Assembly: GCA_900170005.1 (NCBI GenBank)
Contig: LT827128.1
Span: 1,918,168-1,982,167, forward strand
Source: Gordonibacter massiliensis (ex Traore et al. 2017)
Lineage (GTDB): Bacteria > Actinomycetota > Coriobacteriia > Coriobacteriales > Eggerthellaceae
Reading direction: 5' to 3'
DNA: 64,000 bases
Shown: in pieces, positions 1 through 8,624 of the stretch
How the letters are laid out: the number at the start of each line of letters is the position of its first letter
Numbering within the stretch: the first letter of the stretch is position 1
The notes under the pieces: generated by a model
Database searches by the model: none
The model's input: only the letters and a program-made list of their open reading frames with translations
What the model was told of the DNA's origin: nothing
Position numbers and translations under genes: made by a program

Positions 1-475
1 CCGCAAACACATCGACAGTGCTGAAATCGTAATCGTTTCTACCGGGCACTAAATTGCCGTAGCTTTTGTTTCCGGTCCCATGCCACGTGTTGACGTAAAC
101 CTGCTCTTTCTTCTTGAAGGAAAGACCGCATTCTATGTTCACATTGGTCACCCAGAATTTGGCGCTTAAGGCGGCCTTCCAATAAGCCCAACCATGCATT
201 TTCACGCTCTCCGCACGAGGCAGTTGGTACTCATCCGGCTCGTTGAAAGCCCATACGAAACGCAAGTCTTCGCAATCGCTGCGTTCGAGCATCCTCTCAA
301 ACAGAACCTTCGGGCTATCGTCGTATTTCTTTCCGCTAAATGAAGAGAACAGGACTTTGTTTTCTTCAACGGGAACAAATAGCCCTGCAACACGAAAAAC
401 AAAAGAGAGAGCATTTTTATAAAATGCTTGCACCGTTGCATTGTGCTTGATGATGTATTCGATTCTTTTTTTCAA
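1..475 (-). CDS. CDP-glycerol glycerophosphotransferase family protein, 3' end beyond window
   Basis: Partial gene: about 158 N-terminal codons are visible and the reading frame is open to the left edge. The frame starts at a TTG at 475, one codon after an in-frame TGA, with an AGG about 8 nt upstream. There is no ATG, which makes the gene easy to miss. The translation contains an FSSFSGKKYDDSPK segment, then RFVWAFNEPDE, and near residues 128-137 YVNTWHGTGNK, which matches the VxxTWHGTPxKxxG motif of the TagB/TagF family. These enzymes transfer glycerol phosphate from CDP-glycerol to a glycan or teichoic acid acceptor at the membrane. As the most downstream visible gene of the polysaccharide locus it suggests glycerol-phosphate decoration of the polymer. 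The start codon is uncertain; the family call is firm. Confidence 0.8.
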   Translation of the reverse strand, partial: MKKRIEYIIKHNATVQAFYKNALSFVFRVAGLFVPVEENKVLFSSFSGKKYDDSPKVLFERMLERSDCEDLRFVWAFNEPDEYQLPRAESVKMHGWAYWKAALSAKFWVTNVNIECGLSFKKKEQVYVNTWHGTGNKSYGNLVPGRNDYDFSTVDVFA

Positions 476-479
476 TCAA

Positions 480-1598
480 TCAGCCTATCTGAGCCTTCTC
501 GACCAAATGCCTCGAGTATATTTTTCGATACTCGTCGCTTACGTTAGTCAGTGAGAAGTCTTTAACAGAAGCTATGTTATGGTTGCCCATCCGATATCGG
601 AGTTCTTTTGATTCGGACAGCCGTTGAATCGCCTTAGCATAGGAACGAGGGTCTAAGGTCTCGCAGATAAAGCCGCCCTCTCCGTGAGTAATTAGGTCTT
701 GATTTCCTCGAGCCCGAGACAAAACACAAGGCAATCCGTGCGACATTGCCTCAATGACAGACCTAGACAATCCCTCCCGAACCGAGGAGAGGACGAATAT
801 ATCCATTTCATTAAGCAGCGAAGAAACATCGAGCCTATATCCTAGGAAATGTACCCTATCAGCTATTCCAAGGCTAGCGGCTTGCTTTTTTAAGTTTTCA
901 AGATCCGGACCATCGCCCGCGACTACGTAATGAATATTGTCGGCTAGCATATTTATTGCTTCCAAAACCGTCTTGATGTTTTTGTTAGAGTCAATCCGAG
1001 TGGCTGAAAAACACAGGATCTTGTCTTCTAGCGAAAACGCTCTTCTCACTCCTGCCACGCTCCGGCAATCAACTTGCACTTCGACTCCGGCACCATGAAC
1101 CTTGTACAGTTGCCCACCATTCCGAAGTTTGAGCTTCTTGGCGGCTTGGTAATCCATCTCGTTAATCGTTACAAGAACATCTGTGCATTTCGATAGAATC
1201 ATTTCCTCGATGTAGTAAACAAACCTATTAATGAAAGGGGCCCCGTCGAAAAACAAAAAACCATGGGCGGTGTATATCACGGGAGATATCGCATATTTGA
1301 TCCCCACCACTCTACCGAGCAAGCTGCCGATCGGCGTGTGGCAGTGTATCGCCTCAATTGAGTTATCCGCAATCGCATGACACATCTGTTTATAAGCTTT
1401 AAGATTGGTTTTATGTAAGGGACTCGATACTAGATCGATTTGTATGGTTTCGCACGGAATAGCCGCTTTGTCTCCGATATACGAATTGAAATTTGCAGCC
1501 CAAAAAACCTTGTGTCCAAGTTCCTCCAGAAGAGAAAACATCATCTCATTGCTTTTGCTAATAGCAAGAACCTGGTTGGTCACATAAAGGATATTCAT
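480..1598 (-). CDS. GT4 family glycosyltransferase (EpsD/CapM-like)
   Basis: 372 aa with two Rossmann-like halves (GT-B). The N-terminal half has HCHTPIGSLLGR, YTAHGFLFFDGAP and a VTINEMDY segment, the layout of the EpsD-type enzymes. The C-terminal half has a nucleotide-sugar donor domain with SATRIDSNKN, VVAGDGPDLENLK and SSVREGLSRSVIEAMSHGLP, where the ExxxxxxxE pair is the usual GT4 signature. It should add one sugar from a nucleotide-sugar donor to a lipid-linked intermediate on the cytoplasmic face. Its ATG overlaps the stop of the preceding gene by 4 nt, so the two are translationally coupled, and the next gene starts 4 nt after its stop. Donor and linkage cannot be read from sequence. 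Confidence 0.9.
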   Translation of the reverse strand: MNILYVTNQVLAISKSNEMMFSLLEELGHKVFWAANFNSYIGDKAAIPCETIQIDLVSSPLHKTNLKAYKQMCHAIADNSIEAIHCHTPIGSLLGRVVGIKYAISPVIYTAHGFLFFDGAPFINRFVYYIEEMILSKCTDVLVTINEMDYQAAKKLKLRNGGQLYKVHGAGVEVQVDCRSVAGVRRAFSLEDKILCFSATRIDSNKNIKTVLEAINMLADNIHYVVAGDGPDLENLKKQAASLGIADRVHFLGYRLDVSSLLNEMDIFVLSSVREGLSRSVIEAMSHGLPCVLSRARGNQDLITHGEGGFICETLDPRSYAKAIQRLSESKELRYRMGNHNIASVKDFSLTNVSDEYRKIYSRHLVEKAQIG

Positions 1599-2497
1599 CG
1601 GGAGCGTCCTCTAAGTCTAAAAAGAGCTGTACGGATTCTCCGTCTAAGCATTTTCGGAGCGTGCAGCAAATCGAAATGCTCTTCAAAAACATCAATCACT
1701 TCGAAACGACCAGCGCTATTAAACGTATGGATTCTCTGGACTGTTATTTTGCTTTCAAGAGAAATCGAATTTATATCTAGCACGTACAAGGGTCCTCGGG
1801 TTGCATATTCAGCAGTATGGTCAAAAGCAAAAAAACCAAGAGAATTGCCGTACTTTTCACGACAATCTTGAACGGGGATCAAAAGCTCACCGTCAATGGT
1901 TAGAGGCAGTCCCCCTGGCCGACAGTAGTTTTCGTCGTAAAAAAAGGATGTGTGACTTATTGTATCCATATCGACGAGCGAGAATTCGATGAGGTGGATT
2001 TTGAAGCGATTACGTTCTTTCTGATATGAAACTAGCTCTATCACCCCGTCTTCATTTTTCGTCAAAGTAGTATCTGCGTAATTACCATCACCAACCAATT
2101 CAACTACGAACTCCCACTCATAGGGAAAATTCTTCGAACGATAGAGACCGATTCGCCCACCTTGACCAGATTCGGGAATCATGTAAAACGAATCATCGTA
2201 CGAGAACACTACGGGATATGATAGGTGAAACGCCTCCTCGATAACTATCCGTATGGGCGAAAAATCTCCGTCCATATACTCCGAAACACCGATGGTCCCC
2301 TTCTCCTTCGAAAAAATGAAGTATTCCGCAAAGAGAAATAACCGGCCCCCCATCTGAACAAGAAACGGATCGGCAATCCAGCCGTCAGATGGATTTGGGA
2401 CAACGACGAATGGCGAATCTGGCTCAAAGATGCAATTTTCATTTTGCCTTTCACGAAAACAAACATGCCAGTCTCCGCCGCGAAACAGTTTATTCAT
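1595..2497 (-). CDS. Beta-propeller sugar transferase-like protein (GINT1 N-terminal domain type)
   Basis: 300 aa, no signal peptide and no membrane segment. The sequence has repeated blade-like strands, including GWIADPFLVQMGGRLFLFAE, SYPVVFSYDDSFYMIPES and CRPGGLPLTIDGELLIPVQD. That pattern is typical of the five-bladed GH43-like propeller found in glucosamine inositolphosphorylceramide transferase-like proteins, and it is common in bacterial polysaccharide loci. No experimentally known function is assigned to the bacterial version as far as I can say; in context it should act on a sugar or sugar-phosphate of the polymer. Start ATG 2497 has a GGGAG seven nt upstream. It overlaps the downstream glycosyltransferase by 4 nt. 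GC content is lower than in the wbp genes upstream. Confidence 0.6.
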   Translation of the reverse strand: MNKLFRGGDWHVCFRERQNENCIFEPDSPFVVVPNPSDGWIADPFLVQMGGRLFLFAEYFIFSKEKGTIGVSEYMDGDFSPIRIVIEEAFHLSYPVVFSYDDSFYMIPESGQGGRIGLYRSKNFPYEWEFVVELVGDGNYADTTLTKNEDGVIELVSYQKERNRFKIHLIEFSLVDMDTISHTSFFYDENYCRPGGLPLTIDGELLIPVQDCREKYGNSLGFFAFDHTAEYATRGPLYVLDINSISLESKITVQRIHTFNSAGRFEVIDVFEEHFDLLHAPKMLRRRIRTALFRLRGRSR

Positions 2498-2538
2498 CTC
2501 TCAACTCCCAGCACACACCACTGTTGTGGAAATTTGAG

Positions 2539-3660
2539 CTAGCACCCGAGAACGCACGATACGGCCTCAACGTCCCCGCTGTCGCAATACGGTCCAATTG
2601 GCAAGCTAAGCACCGTTTCGCATAATCGACCTGTAGTAGGACACCCGTCTAAACAGTAGTATGCATCTTGGAATGCGTCTTGTTTGTGCATGGGCTTAGG
2701 GTAATAAACCATGGTAGGCACGCCCTTCTCTTTTAGACGCGTCTGAAGTTCAGTTCGGTCAACCCCTTCGGAGAGTTGCACCGTATACTGAGCCCAAGAG
2801 CTGTAAAACCCTTCTTGAACCACGGGCAACGTCAATCCGCTATCGGCAAGCTCGTTGCTATAAAGAGCCGCCATCTTGTTGACTGCGTCAAGCTCGTACG
2901 CATCGAAGGCGTCGAGCTTCTCAAGCAAAACCGCAGCTTGCACGGTGTCAAGCCGGCTGTTGATGCCCACGCGCACGTTGTCGTACTTCATGGAGCCTTT
3001 GCCGTGCACGGCATAGCTGCGGACGAGCGCCGCCCATTCGTCGGAGTCCGTGAACACCGCGCCGCCGTCGCCGTAGCACCCAAGGGGCTTGGCCGGGAAA
3101 AAGCTCGTGGTGGAGATGTCGCCGAACGAGCAGGCCATCTTCCCCGAGATGGAGCCGCCGAAACCCTGCGCCCCGTCCTCCAAAAGAAGGAGCCCGTGCT
3201 TCTCGCAGACCTTGCGGATCGCCGGATAGTCGGCGGGAAGCCCGAACAAGTCGACCGCCACGACCGCCTTCGGAACGAGGTCGGTCGAGTCCTCGACGTA
3301 GAGGACGGCCTCTTCGAGCCTCTCGGGATCGAGGTTGAAGGTGCGCTCGCCCACATCGACGAACACCGGCGTCGCCCCCAGAAGGGTCGGCGCTTCCCCG
3401 CTCGCGAAGAACGTGAAGTCGGGCACGAACACGGCGTCGCCCGGCCCCGCACCCCACGCCATGAGGGCGAGCTGGAGGGCGTCGGTGCCGTTGCCGCAGG
3501 TTACGCAGTGCTCGACGCCGACGTACTCGGCGAGGCGTTTCTCCAGCTCGGCAACCTCCGGACCGTTAATGTACCGGCCGTGGGCCAGCACGCGAGCGAC
3601 GGCCCCGTCGATACCCTCTTTCAGGACGGCGTACTGCGCGCCCAAGTCCCTAAACTGCAT
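2539..3660 (-). CDS. wbpE: DegT/DnrJ/EryC1 aminotransferase (WbpE/WlbC-like)
   Basis: 373 aa from ATG 3660; the frame stays open further upstream, but [10 protein letters not shown] is the standard family N-terminus and lies 11 nt inside the end of the acetyltransferase gene. A PLP fold-type I sugar aminotransferase: [11 protein letters not shown] contacts the cofactor phosphate, [11 protein letters not shown] carries the ring-stacking Asp, and Lys of [15 protein letters not shown] forms the Schiff base. Known WbpE enzymes aminate UDP-3-keto-GlcNAcA at C3. wbpA, wbpB and wbpD homologues in the same locus make that the likely substrate. The last third of the gene (about 2539-2930) is clearly lower in GC than the first two thirds, suggesting a recombination junction inside the gene. 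Confidence 0.85.
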   Translation of the reverse strand: MQFRDLGAQYAVLKEGIDGAVARVLAHGRYINGPEVAELEKRLAEYVGVEHCVTCGNGTDALQLALMAWGAGPGDAVFVPDFTFFASGEAPTLLGATPVFVDVGERTFNLDPERLEEAVLYVEDSTDLVPKAVVAVDLFGLPADYPAIRKVCEKHGLLLLEDGAQGFGGSISGKMACSFGDISTTSFFPAKPLGCYGDGGAVFTDSDEWAALVRSYAVHGKGSMKYDNVRVGINSRLDTVQAAVLLEKLDAFDAYELDAVNKMAALYSNELADSGLTLPVVQEGFYSSWAQYTVQLSEGVDRTELQTRLKEKGVPTMVYYPKPMHKQDAFQDAYYCLDGCPTTGRLCETVLSLPIGPYCDSGDVEAVSCVLGC

Positions 3661-4231
3661 CTGGATCCTCGTTTTCTTCCAATCCGCCGATCGATTCCCG
3701 ATAGGCCCTCCCGCACATGGGGCACGAAAGGGACTCGGGGAGAACCTGGCCGCATTCGCACGCCCAGCCAATCCGCCGCGCCGGAACGCCGATTACGAGC
3801 GCGTGGGCGGGGACGTCGCGCGTGACGACCGCACCGGCGGCCACCATAGACCAACGTCCGACCTCGACCCCGCAAACGATAGTGGCGTTCGCGCCGATGC
3901 TCGCCCCCTTGCGCACCAGCGTCGGCTTCCAGCCTGCAGGGCCTTTTGGCGTGCCAGCTCGAGGTGTCGGGTCGTTGGTGAACACGCACGACGGCCCGCA
4001 GAACACGAAGTCCTCGAGGGTCACCCCCTCGTAAACCGACACGTTGTTCTGGATCTTCACGCCGTCGCCTATGCGCACGTTGCCGGCCACGTTCACGTTT
4101 TGGCCAAGCGAGCAGTTCCTCCCGACGACGGCTCCCGACTGAATGTGGCAGAAGTGCCACACCTTGGTGCCCTCGCCGACCGTCGCACCCTCGTCGACAT
4201 ATGAGCTCTCGTGGACGTAAGGGGCCGGCAT
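3650..4231 (-). CDS. wbpD: UDP-2-acetamido-3-amino-dideoxy-glucuronate N-acetyltransferase (WbpD/WlbB-like)
   Basis: 193 aa left-handed beta-helix acyltransferase. Hexapeptide repeats run through [28 protein letters not shown] and [13 protein letters not shown]. The [10 protein letters not shown] loop, the ANATIVCG segment and the C-terminal [10 protein letters not shown]...CPMCG zinc-knuckle-like tail are the pattern of WlbB/WbpD. The known reaction is acetyl-CoA-dependent N-acetylation of the 3-amino group made by WbpE. The gene overlaps wbpE by 11 nt downstream and shares a TGATG stop-start with the WbqC-like gene upstream, so it is in one operon. The assignment rests on both motif and pathway context. 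Confidence 0.87.
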   Translation of the reverse strand: MPAPYVHESSYVDEGATVGEGTKVWHFCHIQSGAVVGRNCSLGQNVNVAGNVRIGDGVKIQNNVSVYEGVTLEDFVFCGPSCVFTNDPTPRAGTPKGPAGWKPTLVRKGASIGANATIVCGVEVGRWSMVAAGAVVTRDVPAHALVIGVPARRIGWACECGQVLPESLSCPMCGRAYRESIGGLEENEDPDAV

Positions 4232-4950
4232 CAGACCGCCTCCCTTCGCATGTTGCCATAAAATATCTTGCGAGCGCCGTCAATCCCGCACTGGAACAAA
4301 AGATCGAGTGCCGAAAGATTGGGGGCGAACGCGTCTTGCCGGTATTGGGGATAGGTGGGACAGGCGAATTCCTGGTAGACGACCTTCACGTCGGCGGCCC
4401 TGAAAGCCTCGACGTCCATGTAGCTCTTCGCTCCACGGCCCGACAGGTAAACATCGGCATCCGTCAACTTGCACAACTCGAGAACGAGATCACTGTTCTT
4501 GCTCTTCTTGTCGTACTCCAGCTCGCTTTGCATCACGAAGGGCGTTTCTATGCCGAACATCTCTTTGAGGATCGAGACTGTGTCCAAATCCAGATCCACG
4601 AGCCGTTCGTAATCTTTTTCGTAAAGGAGGGCCGCCCTCTCCATAATTTCCCCGAACCAAGGAGCTTTCCCGTAATTGCACTCCAAGAACCCCCTGTGCT
4701 TTTTGCTCGTCCGCCTCCAATTCGAAAGCGCTATCTCGTTGGTCTTCCTTTCAAGGTATCCCCGCCTCACGATGTCGACGCTCAGAAATTTCACCTGTCC
4801 GTCGAGCTGCAGGAAGCGATTGCGCACCATAGGCGATCCGTCGGTAAGCTGCACCTCGTCGAGCACGACGAACTCGTCAGCCTTCGCCATCTTGTCAAGG
4901 TAGCCGAGCCAGGGAAGGTAGTGCGGCTGATGGATGGCGACCACCTTCAT
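4231..4950 (-). CDS. WbqC-like family protein
   Basis: 239 aa from ATG 4950, chosen because AAGGGGG lies just upstream and [17 protein letters not shown] is the canonical start of WbqC-like proteins; an upstream extension of the frame reads as a shadow of the neighbouring gene. WbqC-like proteins occur in O-antigen and capsule clusters and may act with aminotransferases or acyltransferases on amino sugars, but no reaction is firmly established. Conserved-looking features here are [18 protein letters not shown] and [13 protein letters not shown]. It overlaps the upstream deacetylase-GNAT gene by 4 nt (ATGA) and the downstream wbpD by 1 nt. Confidence 0.8.
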   Translation of the reverse strand: MKVVAIHQPHYLPWLGYLDKMAKADEFVVLDEVQLTDGSPMVRNRFLQLDGQVKFLSVDIVRRGYLERKTNEIALSNWRRTSKKHRGFLECNYGKAPWFGEIMERAALLYEKDYERLVDLDLDTVSILKEMFGIETPFVMQSELEYDKKSKNSDLVLELCKLTDADVYLSGRGAKSYMDVEAFRAADVKVVYQEFACPTYPQYRQDAFAPNLSALDLLFQCGIDGARKIFYGNMRREAV

Positions 4951-6236
4951 CGCGGCCCCCTTTCGAGAGCAAAGGTATGCTGGAGTCGGCTCTCGCCCTT
5001 GATCGAGGCGGCGAAGTCGCCGCCTTCGGCCTGCGCCATGCCCAAGCGGCGGGCGACGTGCTCGGAGGCGGCGTTGTCCTCGTCGATGCAGGCCACGACC
5101 CTTTTCATACGGAGCTCCTCCAAGCAGACGCCAACGAGCCTCTGCAGCGCCTCCGTCATGTACCCGCATCCTTGGAAGTCGGGGTTGAGGGCGTACGATA
5201 TCTCGCAGGACCGCTCGAGGGCGTCGAACCTATACGCGCGCACGGTCCCGATGAGCCTTCGATCCCGCGCGAGCTCCATCCCGAGCAGCAGATCGTCCGG
5301 CTCCGGGCGCGAGAGCTTCGAGGCGATCCACGCCCTCGCCTCCCCCGCTTCGCGGTGGGGGTGCCAGTTCAGGAACCTGCTCACCTCGGCCCTCGAAGTG
5401 TACTCGAACATGTCGGCGGCGTCTTCGAGGCGGAGGGGGCGGAGGACGAGCCGGTTCGTCTCGAACCGCTCGCATCGAAGGGAAGCCAGACGGGCTTGGA
5501 CGAGGCTGCCGGGATCGATCGCCTCGTCGAGGTCGGTGAAGTTGCGGTCTAGGCTGGACATGCGATCAGCGGACGCCTTTCCCGCAAACCGAGCGAGGGA
5601 CTCCCCGAGCGAGGCCTCCGTTTCGTTGTACCAGAAAGGATGCGTGAGGATGTGGAGGCGGGAGCACCCCCCCCCCTGGACTATTTCACGCACGGGCTTG
5701 CGCCAGCGCCTCCTGCTGTCCGAGACGTACTCGAAGCCCTCGAAGAGCTCTTTCGAGTAGCTGTTGGCCATGCCGGGAATGCTCCAGTCGGCCTCCAGCG
5801 CCGCCTTGCTCGGACGGTGCATGGACACGCATTCAACGGGCAGGCCGAGGAGGCCCTCCAAGACATCCGCCTCGCGCCGGATCGCGGCGGGCGCGTCGAC
5901 CGCCCCCTCGTACTGGGTCTCGTCGAAATGCAGGCCCACGCCGTGGCCGAGGGCCGCCATCCGCCGTAGGCGCTTGGCGCTGCGGAGCTCGAAGGGATTG
6001 TAAAAGTCAGTGCGCAGAAGCACGAAGTAGGTCGATCGAACCCCCTCGTCCGCCTCGAGCTCGGCCATCGCGAGCGCCTTGCCTATGTCGAAGTCGATGT
6101 CGTGGCGCAGGATGACGGGGCGTCTTGACGCCTCGTGGTCGTCGTAGCCCTTGAACTCGTAACCGTGCTTCTTGAGAAGGGCGAGGAGGTCTCGATATGC
6201 CTCGTAGGTGAAGGGCATCTGCTGGCATGTCGCCAT
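4947..6236 (-). CDS. Fusion of polysaccharide deacetylase-like (NodB-type) and GNAT acetyltransferase domains
   Basis: 429 aa from ATG 6236, which shares a TGATG with the upstream oxidoreductase stop. Residues about 1-240 resemble the deacetylase-like proteins of O-antigen clusters: RHDIDFDIGKAL with the metal-binding HD pair, VGLHFDETQY, CVSMHRPSK and LHILTHPFWY. Residues about 250-429 are a RimJ/RimL-type GNAT domain: ETNRLVLRPLRLEDAADMFEY, ISYALNPDFQGCGYMTEAL (acetyl-CoA loop) and NAASEHVARRLGM. It may first deacetylate and then re-acylate an amino sugar, but this order is inference. A fusion of these two activities is not one I recognise as standard. Coupled at both ends to neighbours. 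Confidence 0.78.
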   Translation of the reverse strand: MATCQQMPFTYEAYRDLLALLKKHGYEFKGYDDHEASRRPVILRHDIDFDIGKALAMAELEADEGVRSTYFVLLRTDFYNPFELRSAKRLRRMAALGHGVGLHFDETQYEGAVDAPAAIRREADVLEGLLGLPVECVSMHRPSKAALEADWSIPGMANSYSKELFEGFEYVSDSRRRWRKPVREIVQGGGCSRLHILTHPFWYNETEASLGESLARFAGKASADRMSSLDRNFTDLDEAIDPGSLVQARLASLRCERFETNRLVLRPLRLEDAADMFEYTSRAEVSRFLNWHPHREAGEARAWIASKLSRPEPDDLLLGMELARDRRLIGTVRAYRFDALERSCEISYALNPDFQGCGYMTEALQRLVGVCLEELRMKRVVACIDEDNAASEHVARRLGMAQAEGGDFAASIKGESRLQHTFALERGPR

Positions 6237-7309
6237 CAGAACTCCCCCGCCATGTCCGTGCTCGCGAAGCCCGAAAGCGGCAGCTCCACGGGGAGGCCCG
6301 TCCTCTGGCTCTTGTAGATGGCGAGCACCACCTCGAGCGCGTCGCGCCCGGCGCGCGCGTCCACGTAGGGCGCCCGGTCGTCCCGGATCGCCTCTGCCAC
6401 GTCGGCGTAGAGCAGCGCATGACCGTTGCCGTAGACGTTGGAGGTGGACTCCTCGAGGCCACGAGCCTCGGCGTCTTCCGGCCGCTCGTCGGCGAAGTCC
6501 CACACGTCGACGTTGTTGGCGGACGTGCCGCCTATCTTCACCGTGCCCGTCTCGCCGAAGAGGTAGAGCGTCTCCTCGAGGTTTTGGGGGAACACGTTGG
6601 AGGTCCCTTCGACCGTGGCCACCGAGCCGTCCGCGAACGACAGCACGGCCACCCCCACGTCCTCCGCCTCAAGGTAGCCGTGGAAACGCTGGCGCGTCTG
6701 AGCGTACACGGACACCACCTCGCCGCCCATCATCCAGCGCAGAAGGTCGATGCCGTGGATGCACTGGTTCATGAGGCACCCGCCGTCCTGGGCCCACGTG
6801 CCCCTCCAAGGGGCCTGGTCGTAGTAGCCCCGGTTCCTGTTCCACCTTACGTGGACCGAGCCGTGGGACATGCGCCCGAAGCGGCCCTCCTCAACGGCCC
6901 GCCGGGCGTGCCGCACAGCCACGTTGAAGCGGTTCTGGTGGCAGGCCGACACCTTCACCCCGCGCTCGTCGGCGCGGCGCACGATCTCGTCGGCGTCGGC
7001 CATGGAGAGCGCGACCGGCTTCTCGATGATGAGGTTCCTCCCCGCGTCGATGCAGTCGAGCGCGATGCGGGCGTGCTCGCCGCTCTCGGTGGCGACGGTC
7101 ACGACGTCGAGGCCGGGCTCGAAGGCCAGCATCTCGCGGTAGTCCGGATAGGCGCGCGGGGCCTCGCCCTCCCATCCGGCCCTCTCCAGAAGGTCCCCGC
7201 ACTTGCCCGGAACGACGTCGCAGAGGGCGGCGAGCTCGAAGCCGTTCGAGCGGACCGCCTTGACGTGGTTGAGCGCTATGCGCCCGCAGCCGATGATCGC
7301 GCATTTCAT
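6236..7309 (-). CDS. wbpB: Gfo/Idh/MocA family oxidoreductase (WbpB/WlbA-like)
   Basis: 357 aa. N-terminal Rossmann fold with MKCAIIGCGRIALNHVKAV (GxGxxxxxH) and the family EKPVALSMADAD segment, where Lys is the catalytic/cofactor residue, followed by VSACHQNRFN and the C-terminal alpha/beta domain with DGGCLMNQCIHGIDLL. WbpB/WlbA oxidise the C3 hydroxyl of UDP-GlcNAc-uronate to the 3-keto sugar used by WbpE; the presence of wbpA directly upstream (1-nt gap) supports that substrate. It is translationally coupled to the downstream deacetylase fusion through TGATG. A different 3-dehydrogenation target is possible, because Gfo/Idh members are diverse. Confidence 0.83.
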   Translation of the reverse strand: MKCAIIGCGRIALNHVKAVRSNGFELAALCDVVPGKCGDLLERAGWEGEAPRAYPDYREMLAFEPGLDVVTVATESGEHARIALDCIDAGRNLIIEKPVALSMADADEIVRRADERGVKVSACHQNRFNVAVRHARRAVEEGRFGRMSHGSVHVRWNRNRGYYDQAPWRGTWAQDGGCLMNQCIHGIDLLRWMMGGEVVSVYAQTRQRFHGYLEAEDVGVAVLSFADGSVATVEGTSNVFPQNLEETLYLFGETGTVKIGGTSANNVDVWDFADERPEDAEARGLEESTSNVYGNGHALLYADVAEAIRDDRAPYVDARAGRDALEVVLAIYKSQRTGLPVELPLSGFASTDMAGEF

Positions 7310-7310
7310 G

Positions 7311-8624
7311 CTACAGCACCTCGATGTTCTCTCGCGGGGACACGGCCTTCATGGCGTTCTTCGTGTCGAGGACGGCCTTCGCGTGCCTCTGCACGAAGGC
7401 GTAGTCGACGTTAGTGTGCGCGCAGGCCACCAGAACGAGGTCGGCCGAGGCGATCGCCTCGGCCGACAGGTCCGGGATGGATTCCTTGGCGTCCTCCTTG
7501 TACCGGCAACGCGGCACCCAGGGATCGTAGTAGGAGACCTCGGCCCCCCGCTCCTCCAGCCGCTCGATCACGCGCAGCGCGGGGCTTTCGCGGCAGTCGT
7601 CGATGTCCTGCTTGTAGGCCACACCCAGCACGAGCACCTTCGAGCCCATCATCGCCTTGCCTGCCCGGTTGAGGACGCGGGCGGCGCGGCTGGCCACCCA
7701 CTCGGGCATGGAGTCGTTCACCGTCATGGAGGCCTCGATCATGGAGGTGTGGAAGCCGTACTCGCGCGCCTTCCAGGACAGGTAGTAGGGGTCGAGCGGT
7801 ATGCAATGGCCGCCGAGCCCGGGGCCGGGATAGAACGCGGTGAAGCCGTAGGGCTTGGTCTTGGCCGCGTCGATGACCTCCCACACGTCGATGCCCATGC
7901 GGTCGCAGAGCATCGCGAGCTCGTTCACGAGCCCTATGTTGACGTTGCGGTAGGTGTTCTCGAGGATCTTCTCCATCTCGGCCACCGCCGGGCTCGACAC
8001 GCGGGTGACCCCGCCCTCGAGCACGGCCTCGTAGACCGCCGTTATGCACTCGAGCGCGTCCCCGCCGACGGCGCCGACGACCTTCGGCGTGTTCTTCGTC
8101 TTGTACAGCAGGTTCCCCGGATCCACGCGCTCGGGCGAGAAGCCGAGGTAGAAGCCCTCGCCGCATTTGAGGCCCGAGCCCTTCTCCAAGATGGGCAGGA
8201 TCAATTCCTCAGTGGTGCCGGGATAGGTGGTCGACTCGAGCACGACCATGGCCCCCTCCTTCAGATGGGGCGCGATCTCGCGCGCGGACGCCTCCATGTA
8301 AGAGGTGTCGGGCATCTGATGGGAGTCGAGCGGGGTCGGCACGCAGATGGCCACGAAGTCGCACTCCGCCACACGCGAGAAGTCTGTTGTGGCCTCGAGC
8401 ATGCCGGCCTTCACGAGTTCGCTAAGATCCTCCTGCACGACGTCGCCGATGTAGTTCTCGCCGCGGTTGACCATGTCGACCTTGTCGGCCTGCACGTCGA
8501 AGCCGACAGTCTTGAAGCCGGCCTTGGCCTTCTCCACCGCGAGGGGAAGACCCACGTAGCCGAGACCCACTGTGCCGCAAACGAGCTTTCGCGAATCTAC
8601 CGCTATTAACAGTCTTTCTTTCAA
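7311..8624 (-). CDS. wbpA: Nucleotide sugar dehydrogenase (UDP-GlcNAc 6-dehydrogenase, WbpA-like)
   Basis: 437 aa. Rossmann motif GTVGLGYVGLPLA near the N-terminus, STTYPGTTEELILPIL, FSPERVDPGN, the catalytic-Cys segment GPGLGGHCIPLDPYYL, and C-terminal VLVLGVAYKQDIDDCRESPAL. This arrangement is that of the WbpA/UDP-N-acetyl-glucosamine or -mannosamine dehydrogenases, which oxidise C6 twice to the uronic acid. With wbpB/D/E present, UDP-GlcNAc is the likely substrate. The start is a TTG that overlaps the preceding TGA (TTGA). The first dozen codons, upstream of the Rossmann glycines, are AT-rich while the rest is GC-rich, so a recombination junction near 8,575-8,600 is likely. Confidence 0.88.
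   Translation of the reverse strand: MKERLLIAVDSRKLVCGTVGLGYVGLPLAVEKAKAGFKTVGFDVQADKVDMVNRGENYIGDVVQEDLSELVKAGMLEATTDFSRVAECDFVAICVPTPLDSHQMPDTSYMEASAREIAPHLKEGAMVVLESTTYPGTTEELILPILEKGSGLKCGEGFYLGFSPERVDPGNLLYKTKNTPKVVGAVGGDALECITAVYEAVLEGGVTRVSSPAVAEMEKILENTYRNVNIGLVNELAMLCDRMGIDVWEVIDAAKTKPYGFTAFYPGPGLGGHCIPLDPYYLSWKAREYGFHTSMIEASMTVNDSMPEWVASRAARVLNRAGKAMMGSKVLVLGVAYKQDIDDCRESPALRVIERLEERGAEVSYYDPWVPRCRYKEDAKESIPDLSAEAIASADLVLVACAHTNVDYAFVQRHAKAVLDTKNAMKAVSPRENIEVL

Noticed and set aside
202-441. 79-aa ATG frame on the minus strand
   Set aside because: It overlaps the glycerophosphotransferase gene in another frame; the TTG frame has the recognisable TagF-type motif and extends to the edge.
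2776-3825. Long plus-strand frame of 349 codons opposite wbpE/wbpD
   Set aside because: Antisense shadow of GC-rich genes: no ribosome site, high Arg/His content, and both minus-strand genes have family motifs.
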